Below, in pieces: positions 52,113-60,165 of a stretch of 64,000 bases of DNA. The stretch comes from Streptomyces sp. DSM 15324. GTDB lineage: Bacteria > Actinomycetota > Actinomycetes > Streptomycetales > Streptomycetaceae. The notes under the pieces are model-generated. The model saw only the letters and a program-made list of their open reading frames with translations. It was not told the origin of the DNA and searched no databases. The stretch spans positions 437,571 to 501,570 of the forward strand of contig NZ_KQ949025.1 in NCBI RefSeq assembly GCF_001514285.1, read 5' to 3'. A program made the translations under genes and the position numbers. Each line of letters opens with the position of its first letter. The stretch's first letter is position 1.

Positions 52113-52771
52113 CACATGTCCTTCTGCGTCCGCGCGCTCGGTTGCGTCACACTCGCGGACGTTACCGCGCGCGAACGCGGCCCTCGCTGCGGAGGCAGGG
52201 CGTCGAGCACCCCGGCGGTCTCCGGATCCCCGCCGAGCATCTCGGCGAGCTTCTTCAGGCCGCGGTGCGCGGCGGTGCGGACGGCGCCGGGGCGCTTGCC
52301 GAGGGTCTCGGCGGCGGTCCTGGCGTCCAGGCCCATCACGACCCGCAGCACGACCGCCTCGGCCTGGTCCTGCGGAAGCCGGGAGATGAGGTCGAGCGTG
52401 CGGCCGGTGGCCAGCGCCTCGATGGCCTCACCCGCGGTGTCGGACTCGGCGGCCCGGCCGGTCAGCTCGGTCTCGTCACCGCCGATCGCGGGGCGCCGGC
52501 CGCGCATCCGTACGTGGTCGAGCGCGCGGTTGCGGGCGATCCGGGCGGCCCAGCCGCGGAAGCGGTCCGCGTCGCCCCCGAAGCGCTCCAGGTCACGGGC
52601 GATCTGCAACCAGGCCTCGGAGGCCACGTCCTCGGCGTCGAGGTCGCCGACGAGTGTGCGCACGTACCCGAGGAGCCGCGGGTGCACCGCGCGGTACACA
52701 GCCCGGAAAGCGGTCTCGTCCCCGTTCTGTGCCGCAAGCACCGCGGCTGTCAGCTCCGCGTCGTCCCCCAC
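52112..52771 (-). CDS. ECF sigma factor
   Basis: 219 residues from GTG at 52771 with GAGGAA seven bases upstream. Region 2: QNGDETAFRAVYRAVHPRLL, VGDLDAEDVASEAWLQIARD, FRGWAARIARNRALDHVR. Region 4: RLPQDQAEAVVLRVVMGLDA, AAETLGKRPGAVRTAAHRGL. The GKRPGAVRTAAHRGLKKLA form of helix 4.2 is shared with the sigma gene at 53989. By position it corresponds to the SCO4864/SCO4866 pair of S. coelicolor. It is followed at once by the membrane protein gene, so both are one regulatory unit. Confidence 0.9.
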   Translation of the reverse strand: MGDDAELTAAVLAAQNGDETAFRAVYRAVHPRLLGYVRTLVGDLDAEDVASEAWLQIARDLERFGGDADRFRGWAARIARNRALDHVRMRGRRPAIGGDETELTGRAAESDTAGEAIEALATGRTLDLISRLPQDQAEAVVLRVVMGLDARTAAETLGKRPGAVRTAAHRGLKKLAEMLGGDPETAGVLDALPPQRGPRSRAVTSASVTQPSARTQKDM

Positions 52772-53097
52772 GTCGTGGTTCCTCGGTCGGTCGATGGTCG
52801 CGGTCGAGACCGCTGGTCGGTGCGGTGGACCGCAGGTCGTCGCGGTGGTCTGCCGCTGGGCCCGTCCGGCGCGAAAGGCACGTTACGACCTGAAAGCACC
52901 GCCCGTCCATGTCCGCACACCCTGCAACCGACTCGTGATCCCGTCGGGGACGGTCCCGCACGGTACCCGGGGTGTGACAGAAAACGCACTCCCGGCGCTG
53001 AAGGAAGTACGGGCCGCCGCGCGGTCCGTGCCGCGCGACGGCCGGGGTCTCTCCTGTGGGGGGTGGCGACCCCGGTCGTTGCCTCGGCAGCGTGAGG

Positions 53098-53892
53098 CTA
53101 CCGCTTCCCGGCGTTGCCCTCGGGGTTCTTCGCGGCCTTGTCCTGGCCCTTGCCGGTGGTGCCGCTGCTCCTGCCGCTGCCCCCGCCGTCGTTCTTGCCG
53201 TTGCTCTCGCCGTCGATCTTGCCGGTGTTCCCGCCGTCGTTCCCGCCGGCGTCGCGGGCCGGCGCCGTCTGCGCCGCGCAGTACGCCTCGACGTTCTCCT
53301 CGCCGCCCGCCGCCGTCACCAGCCGCTGCCAGGCCGTGGAGTCCAGCGCCCTGCCCCGGCCCTCGACCCGCTCGTAGGCGCGGCAGTGGGCCGCGGTGTC
53401 CTGCGCGCTCACCGGACGGTCCCGCTCGGCCGGGGCCGACGGGGCGGCCGGGGACGGGGTGAGCGACGGCGCGGCGGAGCGGCCCTCGGACGCGGGCGCG
53501 GACCGCTCCGGACGCCTCGCCTCGGCCGGGTCCTCCCCGGCGGACCCGATCGCGGCGAACGCGACCCCGCCGAGGGCGAGGCTCGCGACGGCGACGGAGA
53601 GCGTGGCCCGCAGCGAGCGGGCGGTGGACCGGCGGGTCCGGGGCCGCCAGTCGTCGCGCCGGCGGGTCCGGGCGGTGTGCGCGCCCGCGTCCCGGGCGGC
53701 CCGGAAGGCGGCCACGGCCCGCAGCTCGCCCTCGCTGCCCGCGGGCGGCGCGACGGGACGCCCCGCGATGCGCAGGACGTGGGCGAGCAGCGCCTCCAGC
53801 TCCTGGTCGACCGCGTCCGCCGCCGGACCCGTACCGGCCGGGTGGGGACGCCGACGGACCGGCTCCCCGCCGTCGTTCAGCCGTTCACCCAT
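53098..53892 (-). CDS. Membrane protein, second anti-sigma candidate
   Basis: 264 residues. The cytoplasmic N-terminus (about 1-95) includes VDQELEALLAHVLRIAGRPV, a helix that could contact the sigma factor. A single membrane helix follows at about 95-112 (TLSVAVASLALGGVAFAAIG). The extracytoplasmic part is Pro/Ala/Ser-rich with AHCRAYERVEGRGRALDSTA and ENVEAYCAAQ, the same two-Cys layout as the protein at 51012 (C-R-x-x-E and Y-C-A). The tail is Gly/Asn/Lys-rich low complexity. It lies 96 bp downstream of its sigma gene. Confidence 0.75.
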   Translation of the reverse strand: MGERLNDGGEPVRRRPHPAGTGPAADAVDQELEALLAHVLRIAGRPVAPPAGSEGELRAVAAFRAARDAGAHTARTRRRDDWRPRTRRSTARSLRATLSVAVASLALGGVAFAAIGSAGEDPAEARRPERSAPASEGRSAAPSLTPSPAAPSAPAERDRPVSAQDTAAHCRAYERVEGRGRALDSTAWQRLVTAAGGEENVEAYCAAQTAPARDAGGNDGGNTGKIDGESNGKNDGGGSGRSSGTTGKGQDKAAKNPEGNAGKR

Positions 53893-53988
53893 GTCCGTTT
53901 CCGCCTCTGTCCCATGCGTACGTCTGTGCGTGCCGCCGATCCCCGTGACTGTCCGGGTGGCCGCGGCCGGCCGTGCGGCCGTGGCCGT

Positions 53989-54624
53989 TCATGTCGCATC
54001 CCCCAGCGTGCGGGGGCCGTCATCCGTCACACCGTCGCCGTTCCCGTCCGCCACGCCGAGCTGGCGGGCCAGGCGTTTCAGGCCGCGGTGCGCGGCCGTG
54101 CGGACCGCTCCGGGGCGCTTGCCGAGGACCCGCGCCGCGGCGGGACCGTCCAGCCCCACGACGACCCTCAGCAGCACGGCCTCCGCCTGGTCCCGCGGGA
54201 GTCCCCGGACCAGTTCCAGCGCCCGCGCGGTGGAGAGCGACTCCAGCGCCTGGTCGTGCGTGGTGTGCGGACCGGGCAGGTCCATGGCCACCTCGTACTC
54301 CAGCGCCGCCGCCCTCGGCCGCACGCGCAGCCGGCGCAGGTGGTCCAGGGCCCGGTGCCGGGCGATGGTCGCCGTCCAGCCGCGGAACCCGGCGCCGTCG
54401 CCCTTGAACCGCCCGAGATCGCGGGCGATCTCCAGCCAGGCGTCGGAGGCCACGTCCTCGGCGTCGTCCCCGACGATCCCGCGCAGATAGCCGAGCAGCC
54501 CCGGCTGGACGATCCGGTACGCGACGGCGAACGCGGTCTCGTCGCCGTCCTGGGCCCGTGCCACGGCCGCGCCCAGCTCCCCGTCGTACGCCTGCGCGCG
54601 CCGGGGTTCCCCTCCCTGGCCCAA
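53989..54624 (-). CDS. ECF sigma factor (paralogue of the preceding one)
   Basis: 211 residues if TTG at 54624 is the start, chosen because GAGG lies six bases before it; no ATG or GTG fits nearby in frame without a long Pro/Arg leader. Region 2: AQDGDETAFAVAYRIVQPGL, IVGDDAEDVASDAWLEIARD, FRGWTATIARHRALDHLRRL. Region 4: GLPRDQAEAVLLRVVVGLDG, AARVLGKRPGAVRTAAHRGL. Very similar to the sigma factor at 52112, and each is followed by a one-helix membrane protein, so the pair arose by duplication of a two-gene module. Confidence 0.85.
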   Translation of the reverse strand: MGQGGEPRRAQAYDGELGAAVARAQDGDETAFAVAYRIVQPGLLGYLRGIVGDDAEDVASDAWLEIARDLGRFKGDGAGFRGWTATIARHRALDHLRRLRVRPRAAALEYEVAMDLPGPHTTHDQALESLSTARALELVRGLPRDQAEAVLLRVVVGLDGPAAARVLGKRPGAVRTAAHRGLKRLARQLGVADGNGDGVTDDGPRTLGDAT

Positions 54625-54809
54625 GACTGTCCTCGTTCGTACGGAATTCGCTGGGGGTGCACCCCCACGGTCTTCAGCGCCGGGCCGCACGGAAATGTCA
54701 CAGGGTGGGCCGTCCGCCCCGGTCGGGGACCGGCCCCGCACCCGGCCCTCCCGCCCGGCGCCCGGCACCGCCTCCAGCCCCGCGCCCAGCCTGGCGTCCG
54801 GCCCCGCGT

Positions 54810-55262
54810 TCAGACCGCCACCCGGCGGGAGCGGCCGTGCAGGGTGAGGTAGAAGGTCCGCAGGGACTCCTCGGGGGCGCCCGTCTCGAAGCGGTTGACG
54901 ACCTTGCCGAGCGGGTTCCAGACCCGGCCGTCGGGCATCCGTACCCCGACCGGCTGCCCGAACCAGCCGCGCTGCGGCTCCTCCAGGTCCACCCAGGCCG
55001 CGCCCGCGCGGCGGACGAGCACCTCACCGACGTACGCGCCCAGTCCCACGAGCGTGTCGTGGGCGCGCGCCCGGTCGGCGCCGCCCTTGCGCAGCCCGTC
55101 GGCCAGGAAGTCGACCAGGCGCAGGCTGGCCGGGGAGTAGTCGAGGGGCAGCCGGTGCCGTGCGGTGGCGCGCTCGACGAACGCGCCGGCGCACGCCCGC
55201 ATGTCCGCCGCGCCTGTCCCGCACGGGTCCGTCCCGCGCCGTTCTTCCGTCCTGCCGCCCAT
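54810..55262 (-). CDS. Uncharacterised small protein (tandem paralogue A)
   Basis: 150 residues from ATG at 55262 with GGAGG nine bases upstream. The core LVGLGAYVGEVLVRRAGAAW then VRMPDGRVWNPLGKVVNRFE is shared with the neighbour at 55383 (LRGLGAYAGEVIVRHGGAEW, VRTPDGRLWDPVDEARRCF). This pattern recalls a Streptomyces family I believe is DUF6278, but I cannot confirm the number. Cytoplasmic, no signal or membrane helix. Both genes lie downstream of an unrelated gene at 55923 on the same strand. Confidence 0.65.
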   Translation of the reverse strand: MGGRTEERRGTDPCGTGAADMRACAGAFVERATARHRLPLDYSPASLRLVDFLADGLRKGGADRARAHDTLVGLGAYVGEVLVRRAGAAWVDLEEPQRGWFGQPVGVRMPDGRVWNPLGKVVNRFETGAPEESLRTFYLTLHGRSRRVAV

Positions 55263-55382
55263 GCGCCGCCACCCTCCGCTCGGCCCGCCGGGCCCGCTCG
55301 GTCCGCGGGGAACCGGCTCGGCTCCCCGCTGTCCCAGCGGCCGGCGGCGCCGGAGTGTCACGGGTCGCGGACGTGTCGTCGG

Positions 55383-55775
55383 TCACGTGCGCAGGGCGTC
55401 CCGGCAGAGCAGCCGGAGCGATCCGTGGCCGGCGAAGCACCGGCGGGCCTCGTCGACGGGGTCCCAGAGACGGCCGTCCGGGGTGCGGACCCAATGGTCG
55501 CCGCCGGCCGCCCACCACTCGGCTCCGCCGTGGCGGACGATCACCTCACCGGCGTACGCCCCGAGTCCGCGCAGCACGTTCTCGACGGCCGGGTACGGGG
55601 TCTCCTCGGCGCGCAGCTCCTCGATCAGCCGGTCGACCCGCCACAGGCTCCGCGCGGAGTGGTCGAGGTACAGGCGGGCGCCCTCGCGCAGCGCGCACAG
55701 CGTGTCGGCCGCCCAGCGCACCGGCTTCACGGCGGCCTGGGGCCGGGCGGGGAACGGGTGAGTCGTCGTGGTCAT
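55383..55775 (-). CDS. Uncharacterised small protein (tandem paralogue B)
   Basis: 130 residues from ATG at 55775. The first half has VRWAADTLCALREGARLYLD and SLWRVDRLIEELRAEE, helical. The second half is the conserved LGAYAGEVIVRHGGAEW/PDGR segment shared with paralogue A. About 120 bp separate the two genes. No ribosome site is obvious. Function unknown. Confidence 0.65.
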   Translation of the reverse strand: MTTTTHPFPARPQAAVKPVRWAADTLCALREGARLYLDHSARSLWRVDRLIEELRAEETPYPAVENVLRGLGAYAGEVIVRHGGAEWWAAGGDHWVRTPDGRLWDPVDEARRCFAGHGSLRLLCRDALRT

Positions 55776-55922
55776 GTACGGGAAAGCGTGGCGGGGGCAT
55801 GATCCGTCACGCCGTTCCGGACGCCTTCCCGGAACCGGCCGGGAACCCGCACAGGAGTGGGGGTCGTGCGGTCGTGTGCGCCCCTTCGGTGATGAGCGCG
55901 CGGCGGCCGCGCCCCGTCGGGG

Positions 55923-56474
55923 TCAGGCCCGCCCGCGGGCTCGGCGGGAGACCACCGCCCGCAGGATGCGGCGGCCCTCGGTGGAGACGTCCAGGGCGCG
56001 GCGCAGGCCGGCCGGGCCGTGGGCCGCGAGGAGTTCCAGGACGGTGACCTGGCGGCGCAGCTCGGCCGCGACCAGGGGCGGCATGCCCTCCGTGCGGCCC
56101 GCGCGGCGGGAGTCGACGGAGTCGGCGTCCTCGGCGGGGTCGAGGAGGCGGTGGATCTGGAGCGAGGCGACGGAGCAGGCGTCGGCCCAGACCCGTATCT
56201 CGGCGGGGGCCCGGCGGGCGGGGGCGGCGTCGAGCATCCGGCGGGCGAGCAGCGCCGCCTCGCCGCCGTTCTCGCCGGACTCGAGTTTGGCGCGTATCTG
56301 TTCCAGCCCGCTGTCCCAGTCCGCGTCCGCACCGGCCTCGGCGAGGCTCGCCCACAGCGGCCGCAGGATGCCGTCGTCCCCGCCGAGCAGCGGCACGCAC
56401 CGGTCCAGACAGGCCAGCCCACTGGCGGCCAGTCCGCGTTCGTCGGCCTGAGCGATCAGTTCCACCAGGCTCAT
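55923..56474 (-). CDS. Conserved hypothetical protein, all-helical
   Basis: 183 residues with GGGAG six bases before ATG. MSLVELIAQADERGLAASGL and ACLDRCVPLLGGDDGILRPL, then AALLARRMLDAAPARRAP, are typical of a Streptomyces protein family of unknown function seen near the GH20 gene. It looks fully alpha-helical and cytoplasmic, with an Arg-rich end. It follows the hexosaminidase gene region on the same strand but is transcribed away from it. No function is proposed. Confidence 0.7.
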   Translation of the reverse strand: MSLVELIAQADERGLAASGLACLDRCVPLLGGDDGILRPLWASLAEAGADADWDSGLEQIRAKLESGENGGEAALLARRMLDAAPARRAPAEIRVWADACSVASLQIHRLLDPAEDADSVDSRRAGRTEGMPPLVAAELRRQVTVLELLAAHGPAGLRRALDVSTEGRRILRAVVSRRARGRA

Positions 56475-56602
56475 CCACGTCTCCCTTGCCGGCGCGCCGC
56501 CCTCACGGAGCCCGCACCTTCCCTTACTGCGTGCAACGGAAGAAGACTGTCACAGAGTGGATTTTCAGCCAAGGGGTGATCGAGAGGCCGAAAAGCCCCG
56601 CC

Positions 56603-58267
56603 TCAGCCCAGCCGCCCCGCGAGCGTCCTGAACTGCGCCCAGCTGAGGGCCGGCGTCCGGGCGTCCCACAGCTTCTGCGCGGTGGCCCGCAACGGCATCC
56701 GGATCCCCGCCGCGACCTGGTCCTGGGTCTGGGAGTTCGCCAGGTCGCACCAGACCGAGAAGGACCCGCCGAGGATCTGGGCGTCGTACGCCGAGGACAC
56801 CGGCGTGGTCCCGCGCAGCACCCGCGGCGTCCACTGCTCGTAGATCCGCCGGCCCGTCGGATAGACGAACGTCTGCGGCTCGCCGAGGACGTAGTACAGG
56901 TACTCGTCGTTGTAGTTGAGCACCTTGCGTCCCGTACTCAGATACGCGGCCGGCACCCGGGCCCCGATCTCCTTGCCGGTCCAGTACGCGACCACCAGGT
57001 CGGAGGCCGGCTTCACGGTCGTGTCGCGGAAGAACCCGTCGTTCCAGACCCGCATGGTCCGGCCATGGGCCCGGACCGTGTCGGCGCGGTCGTTGAGCCA
57101 CCCGGTGGCGAGGTCGGCGACGCCCGCCCCGGAGCCGTAGCGCTGCCGCGCAGCGGCGGCGAGCTGCGGGAAGGAGGCGGCCGGGTTCGACACGGTCAGC
57201 GCCTGGTACTCGTCGCCGCCGAGGTGCCACTGCGTGCCCGGGAAGAGGCCCGCGTACTCGCCGAGCAGGTCGTCGAGCAGCTTCGCGGAGGCGTCCTTGG
57301 AGATGTCGATGGCCCCCCGGACGGCGACCCCGTTGACGTTGCGCAGCTGGAGCTCGGGGTGGGCGGCGAGGACGGCCCCCAGGTGCCCGGGCGAGTCGAT
57401 CTCGGGCACGACGGTGATGTGCCGGGACGCGGCGAGGCCGACGATCCGCTTCACCTGCGCCTTGGTGAGGTGCTGCGCGGCGACGATCTCGGGATGGGTG
57501 TCGGACTCGATCCGGAAGGCCTGGTCGTCGGAGAAGTGCAGGGCGAACTGGTTGTACTTCAGGTCCCCCAGCTCACGGATGCGGTCCTCGATCCAGCCCG
57601 GCGAGAAGTACTTGCGGGCGATGTCCAGCGAGAAGGCCCGCTGCGGCTTGGCCGGCGCGTCCCTGACGACGCCCTCCGGCGCCGTGCCGCCGCCCCGGAC
57701 CTCCTGCTTGAGCGTGCGTGTCCCGTAGAACACCCCGACGTCGGAGGGGCCGCCGACGCTGGCCCGCCCGTCCCGCACGGTCAGGGTGTACGACTGGGCG
57801 CCCCCGCTCCCGCCGAGCGTCAGCCGCAGATCCCCGGAGCGGCTGTCGCTGCGCTGCCCGGCGTACGACATGCCCAGCTCGCCGGCGATCAGCCGGCCCT
57901 CGTCGGCCAGCCGCGGGTCGGTGACGACGACCCGGTGCCCGGCGGCGGGCCGCCAGCCGGGCCCGCGCGCCGCCGTGAAGCGCTGGACGGCCGGGATCGT
58001 GCGCGGGGCGGTGGACAGCGGGTACGTACGGGTCGGGCGGGGACTGGGGGACGGCGCGGCGGCGACGGACCGCTCGCCGCCGGACGCGGCCGGGGAGGCC
58101 TGACCCGCCGCCGACGCGGTGGGCGCGCCGTCGTCCCCGTCGGAGGCCCACAGCCCCACGCCGACGCCGAGGGCGGCGACCAGCCCGCCGGCTATCAGGG
58201 CCCGCAGGGCGACCTGCTCCCGGACCTTCTTCCGCGGCGCCGCACGCCGATGCCTGTGCCTGCTCAC
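56603..58267 (-). CDS. GH20 beta-N-acetylhexosaminidase, membrane-anchored or secreted
   Basis: 554 residues from GTG at 58267 (GTG at 58276 also in frame). A very basic N-terminus precedes a hydrophobic helix (about 22-41), then a Ser/Pro/Ala-rich linker. The GH20b domain is at about 90-210 and the catalytic barrel at about 215-550: RAFSLDIARKYFSPGWIEDR, FALHFSDDQAFRIESDTHPE, ITVVPEIDSPGHLGAVLAAH, WHLGGDEYQAL with the catalytic Asp-Glu pair, VWNDGFFRDT, VLNYNDEYLYYVLGE and SVWCDLANSQTQDQ. It releases terminal GlcNAc/GalNAc from chitin oligomers or cell-wall fragments outside the cell. Matches SCO4860 by position. Confidence 0.9.
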   Translation of the reverse strand: MSRHRHRRAAPRKKVREQVALRALIAGGLVAALGVGVGLWASDGDDGAPTASAAGQASPAASGGERSVAAAPSPSPRPTRTYPLSTAPRTIPAVQRFTAARGPGWRPAAGHRVVVTDPRLADEGRLIAGELGMSYAGQRSDSRSGDLRLTLGGSGGAQSYTLTVRDGRASVGGPSDVGVFYGTRTLKQEVRGGGTAPEGVVRDAPAKPQRAFSLDIARKYFSPGWIEDRIRELGDLKYNQFALHFSDDQAFRIESDTHPEIVAAQHLTKAQVKRIVGLAASRHITVVPEIDSPGHLGAVLAAHPELQLRNVNGVAVRGAIDISKDASAKLLDDLLGEYAGLFPGTQWHLGGDEYQALTVSNPAASFPQLAAAARQRYGSGAGVADLATGWLNDRADTVRAHGRTMRVWNDGFFRDTTVKPASDLVVAYWTGKEIGARVPAAYLSTGRKVLNYNDEYLYYVLGEPQTFVYPTGRRIYEQWTPRVLRGTTPVSSAYDAQILGGSFSVWCDLANSQTQDQVAAGIRMPLRATAQKLWDARTPALSWAQFRTLAGRLG

Positions 58268-58468
58268 CCGGCCCACCGTACGTCGCCCGGGTGACGGAGG
58301 CGCGCCGACCGGGGCATCGCACGCGTCACCGAACGGTCACCGGGAGAGTCCACCAACGATTCCGAAACTCTCTCGTTCGAGTGAAATTCGGGCAAGCGTC
58401 GGACACCGAATGACCACTCCCGATAACGTTGCGCCACACCTTTCACCGCATCCCCTGCCACATCACTC

Positions 58469-59023
58469 GTGACGCGAGGATCCACGCTGCCTGCGCACCG
58501 TCTTCCCCACCTCACCGGCCGCCTTCCGATACCGGCGCAGACCCGGACGCCCCCGGCCACCCCGGTGGACACCTTCAACACCGTCCCCGCCGAGGAGGCC
58601 CTCGACTCCCTCCTCGCCTGCCTGCACAGTCCCTGCTGGGCGCGCAGGGTCGTGGACCACCGCCCCTACCCCACGGTCGACGCCCTTCTCGCCGCCTCCG
58701 ACGAGGCGGCCTACGACCTCACGGCCGCCGACCTCGCCGAAGCACTCGCGGCGGAATCCCTCCCCGCCCTCCCGGCGGATGCCTACGAGGCGGCCCACCT
58801 GGCCCTGGACGCGGCCCACGCGGCCTACGAAGCCCGCTTCGGGCACGTGTTCGTCATCTGCCTCGACGCCGTCCCCCCGGCCGAAGCCCTGGACGTCGTC
58901 CTGGAGAGCATCCGGTCACGATTGACAAACGATCCGGAGGACGAACGGGTGGTGGCGGCAGAAGAACTCCGCCGCCTCGCGAGAGGGCGATTGACGGCCC
59001 ACCTCAGGGGCGCGGGACTGTAG
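58469..59023 (+). CDS. OHCU-decarboxylase-like protein lacking the His motif
   Basis: 184 residues from GTG (an in-frame GTG at 58564 starts at the domain edge). The segment DTFNTVPAEEALDSLLACLH, CWARRVVDHRPYPTVDALLA, then AYEARFGHVFVICLD and the ending EDERVVAAEELRRLARGRLT follow the 2-oxo-4-hydroxy-4-carboxy-5-ureidoimidazoline decarboxylase fold. True enzymes carry an H-P-[RW]-I-G motif after the second helix; here that position reads AADLAEALAAESLPALP, so the catalytic His is missing. Probably a diverged, possibly non-enzymatic, family member. No urate pathway genes are adjacent. Confidence 0.65.
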   Translation: MTRGSTLPAHRLPHLTGRLPIPAQTRTPPATPVDTFNTVPAEEALDSLLACLHSPCWARRVVDHRPYPTVDALLAASDEAAYDLTAADLAEALAAESLPALPADAYEAAHLALDAAHAAYEARFGHVFVICLDAVPPAEALDVVLESIRSRLTNDPEDERVVAAEELRRLARGRLTAHLRGAGL

Positions 59024-59277
59024 TCCGATATGCGGCTACCGCCGCGTGGGCCCGACCAGCCCGGACGGCCCCGCACCCGGCGTATAACGGCACAACCCTC
59101 CACACACCCGGCACCGCTCACCCATACGCGTGCCAGTTTGATCACACAGGTAGGCCCGCTGTAAGCCCAGCGCCGCAGCGTGGCTACGATGCTGGGGGCC
59201 GGTGGACCGTACCCGGCCGGGCCCGTCCGACAGCACAAGCCGGCAGGCCCCAATCCCCGCTCCCGGAGGGTTCTTCC
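59024..59277 (+). promoter_or_regulatory. Upstream region of the sdh operon
   Basis: 254 bp before sdhC without a gene. A TACGAT hexamer at 59185-59190, about 88 bp before the start codon, could be a -10 element. No matching -35 is clear. GGAGGG at 59265-59270 is the sdhC ribosome site. Confidence 0.4.
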
Positions 59278-59658
59278 GTGCCGGCTGGAACGCTGTACCG
59301 CGGCCGGGAAGGAATGTGGTCCTGGGTGGCTCACCGAGTCACCGGCGTCCTCATCTTCTTCTTCCTGTTCGTTCACGTGCTGGACACCGCTCTCGTGCGT
59401 GTCTCCCCCGAGGACTACGACAAGGTCGTAGCCACGTACAAGACGCCGATCGTCGCCGTGCTCGAGTACGGTCTGGTCGCCGCCATCCTCTTCCACGCGC
59501 TCAACGGCCTGCGTGTCATCGCCGTCGACTTCTGGTCGAAGGGCCCGCGCTACCAGAAGCAGATGCTGTGGAGTGTCGTCGGCATCTGGGTCGTGCTGAT
59601 GCTCGGGGCGATCTACCCCGTCCTCGGCCACGCCGCTCGTGAACTGTTCGGGAGCTGA
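59278..59658 (+). CDS. sdhC: Succinate dehydrogenase cytochrome b subunit SdhC
   Basis: 126 residues from GTG, with GGAGGG seven bases upstream. Three membrane helices. The signature MWSWVAHRVTGVLIFFFLFV and HVLDT supplies the haem-ligand-type His of helix 1, and LFHALNGLRVIAVDF holds a second conserved His. It anchors the complex in the membrane and, with SdhD, binds quinone and haem. First gene of sdhCDAB, 5 bp before sdhD. Confidence 0.92.
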   Translation: MPAGTLYRGREGMWSWVAHRVTGVLIFFFLFVHVLDTALVRVSPEDYDKVVATYKTPIVAVLEYGLVAAILFHALNGLRVIAVDFWSKGPRYQKQMLWSVVGIWVVLMLGAIYPVLGHAARELFGS

Positions 59659-59663
59659 GACCG

Positions 59664-60146
59664 ATGGCCACCACTGAAACCACCGCGTCCGGGATCGGCC
59701 CCGTCGAGGGCCCCTCGATCTACAACGTCGACAACCCGGCGCCCCTCATCGAGGCCCCGCGCAAGCGCACCAGGAAGACCCCGCGCTCGACCCGCGGCAA
59801 CTTCGAGATGGCCGCGTGGCTGTTCATGCGGCTGTCCGGCGTCGTGCTGGTCGTCCTGGTCATCGGCCACCTGCTGATCCAGCTCGTGCTGGACGGCGGC
59901 GTGTCGAAGATCGGCTTCGCGTTCGTGGCCGGCCGCTGGGCGTCCCCGTTCTGGCAGGTCTGGGACCTGCTGATGCTGTGGCTCGCGATGCTGCACGGCG
60001 CGAACGGCCTGCGCACGGTCATCAACGACTACGCGGAGCGCGCGAACACCCGGCTGTGGCTGAAGGGCCTGCTCTACACCGCCACGGTGTTCACCATCCT
60101 GCTGGGCACGCTGGTGATCTTCACCTTCGACCCGAACATCCGCTAG
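59664..60146 (+). CDS. sdhD: Succinate dehydrogenase membrane subunit SdhD
   Basis: 160 residues with a 45-residue basic cytoplasmic leader ([18 protein letters not shown]), then three membrane helices: [40 protein letters not shown] and [17 protein letters not shown]. His residues in helices 1 and 2 fit haem ligation. Pairs with SdhC. 19 bp before sdhA. Confidence 0.92.
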   Translation: MATTETTASGIGPVEGPSIYNVDNPAPLIEAPRKRTRKTPRSTRGNFEMAAWLFMRLSGVVLVVLVIGHLLIQLVLDGGVSKIGFAFVAGRWASPFWQVWDLLMLWLAMLHGANGLRTVINDYAERANTRLWLKGLLYTATVFTILLGTLVIFTFDPNIR

Positions 60147-60165
60147 GCACGGGGTTACGAGACTC

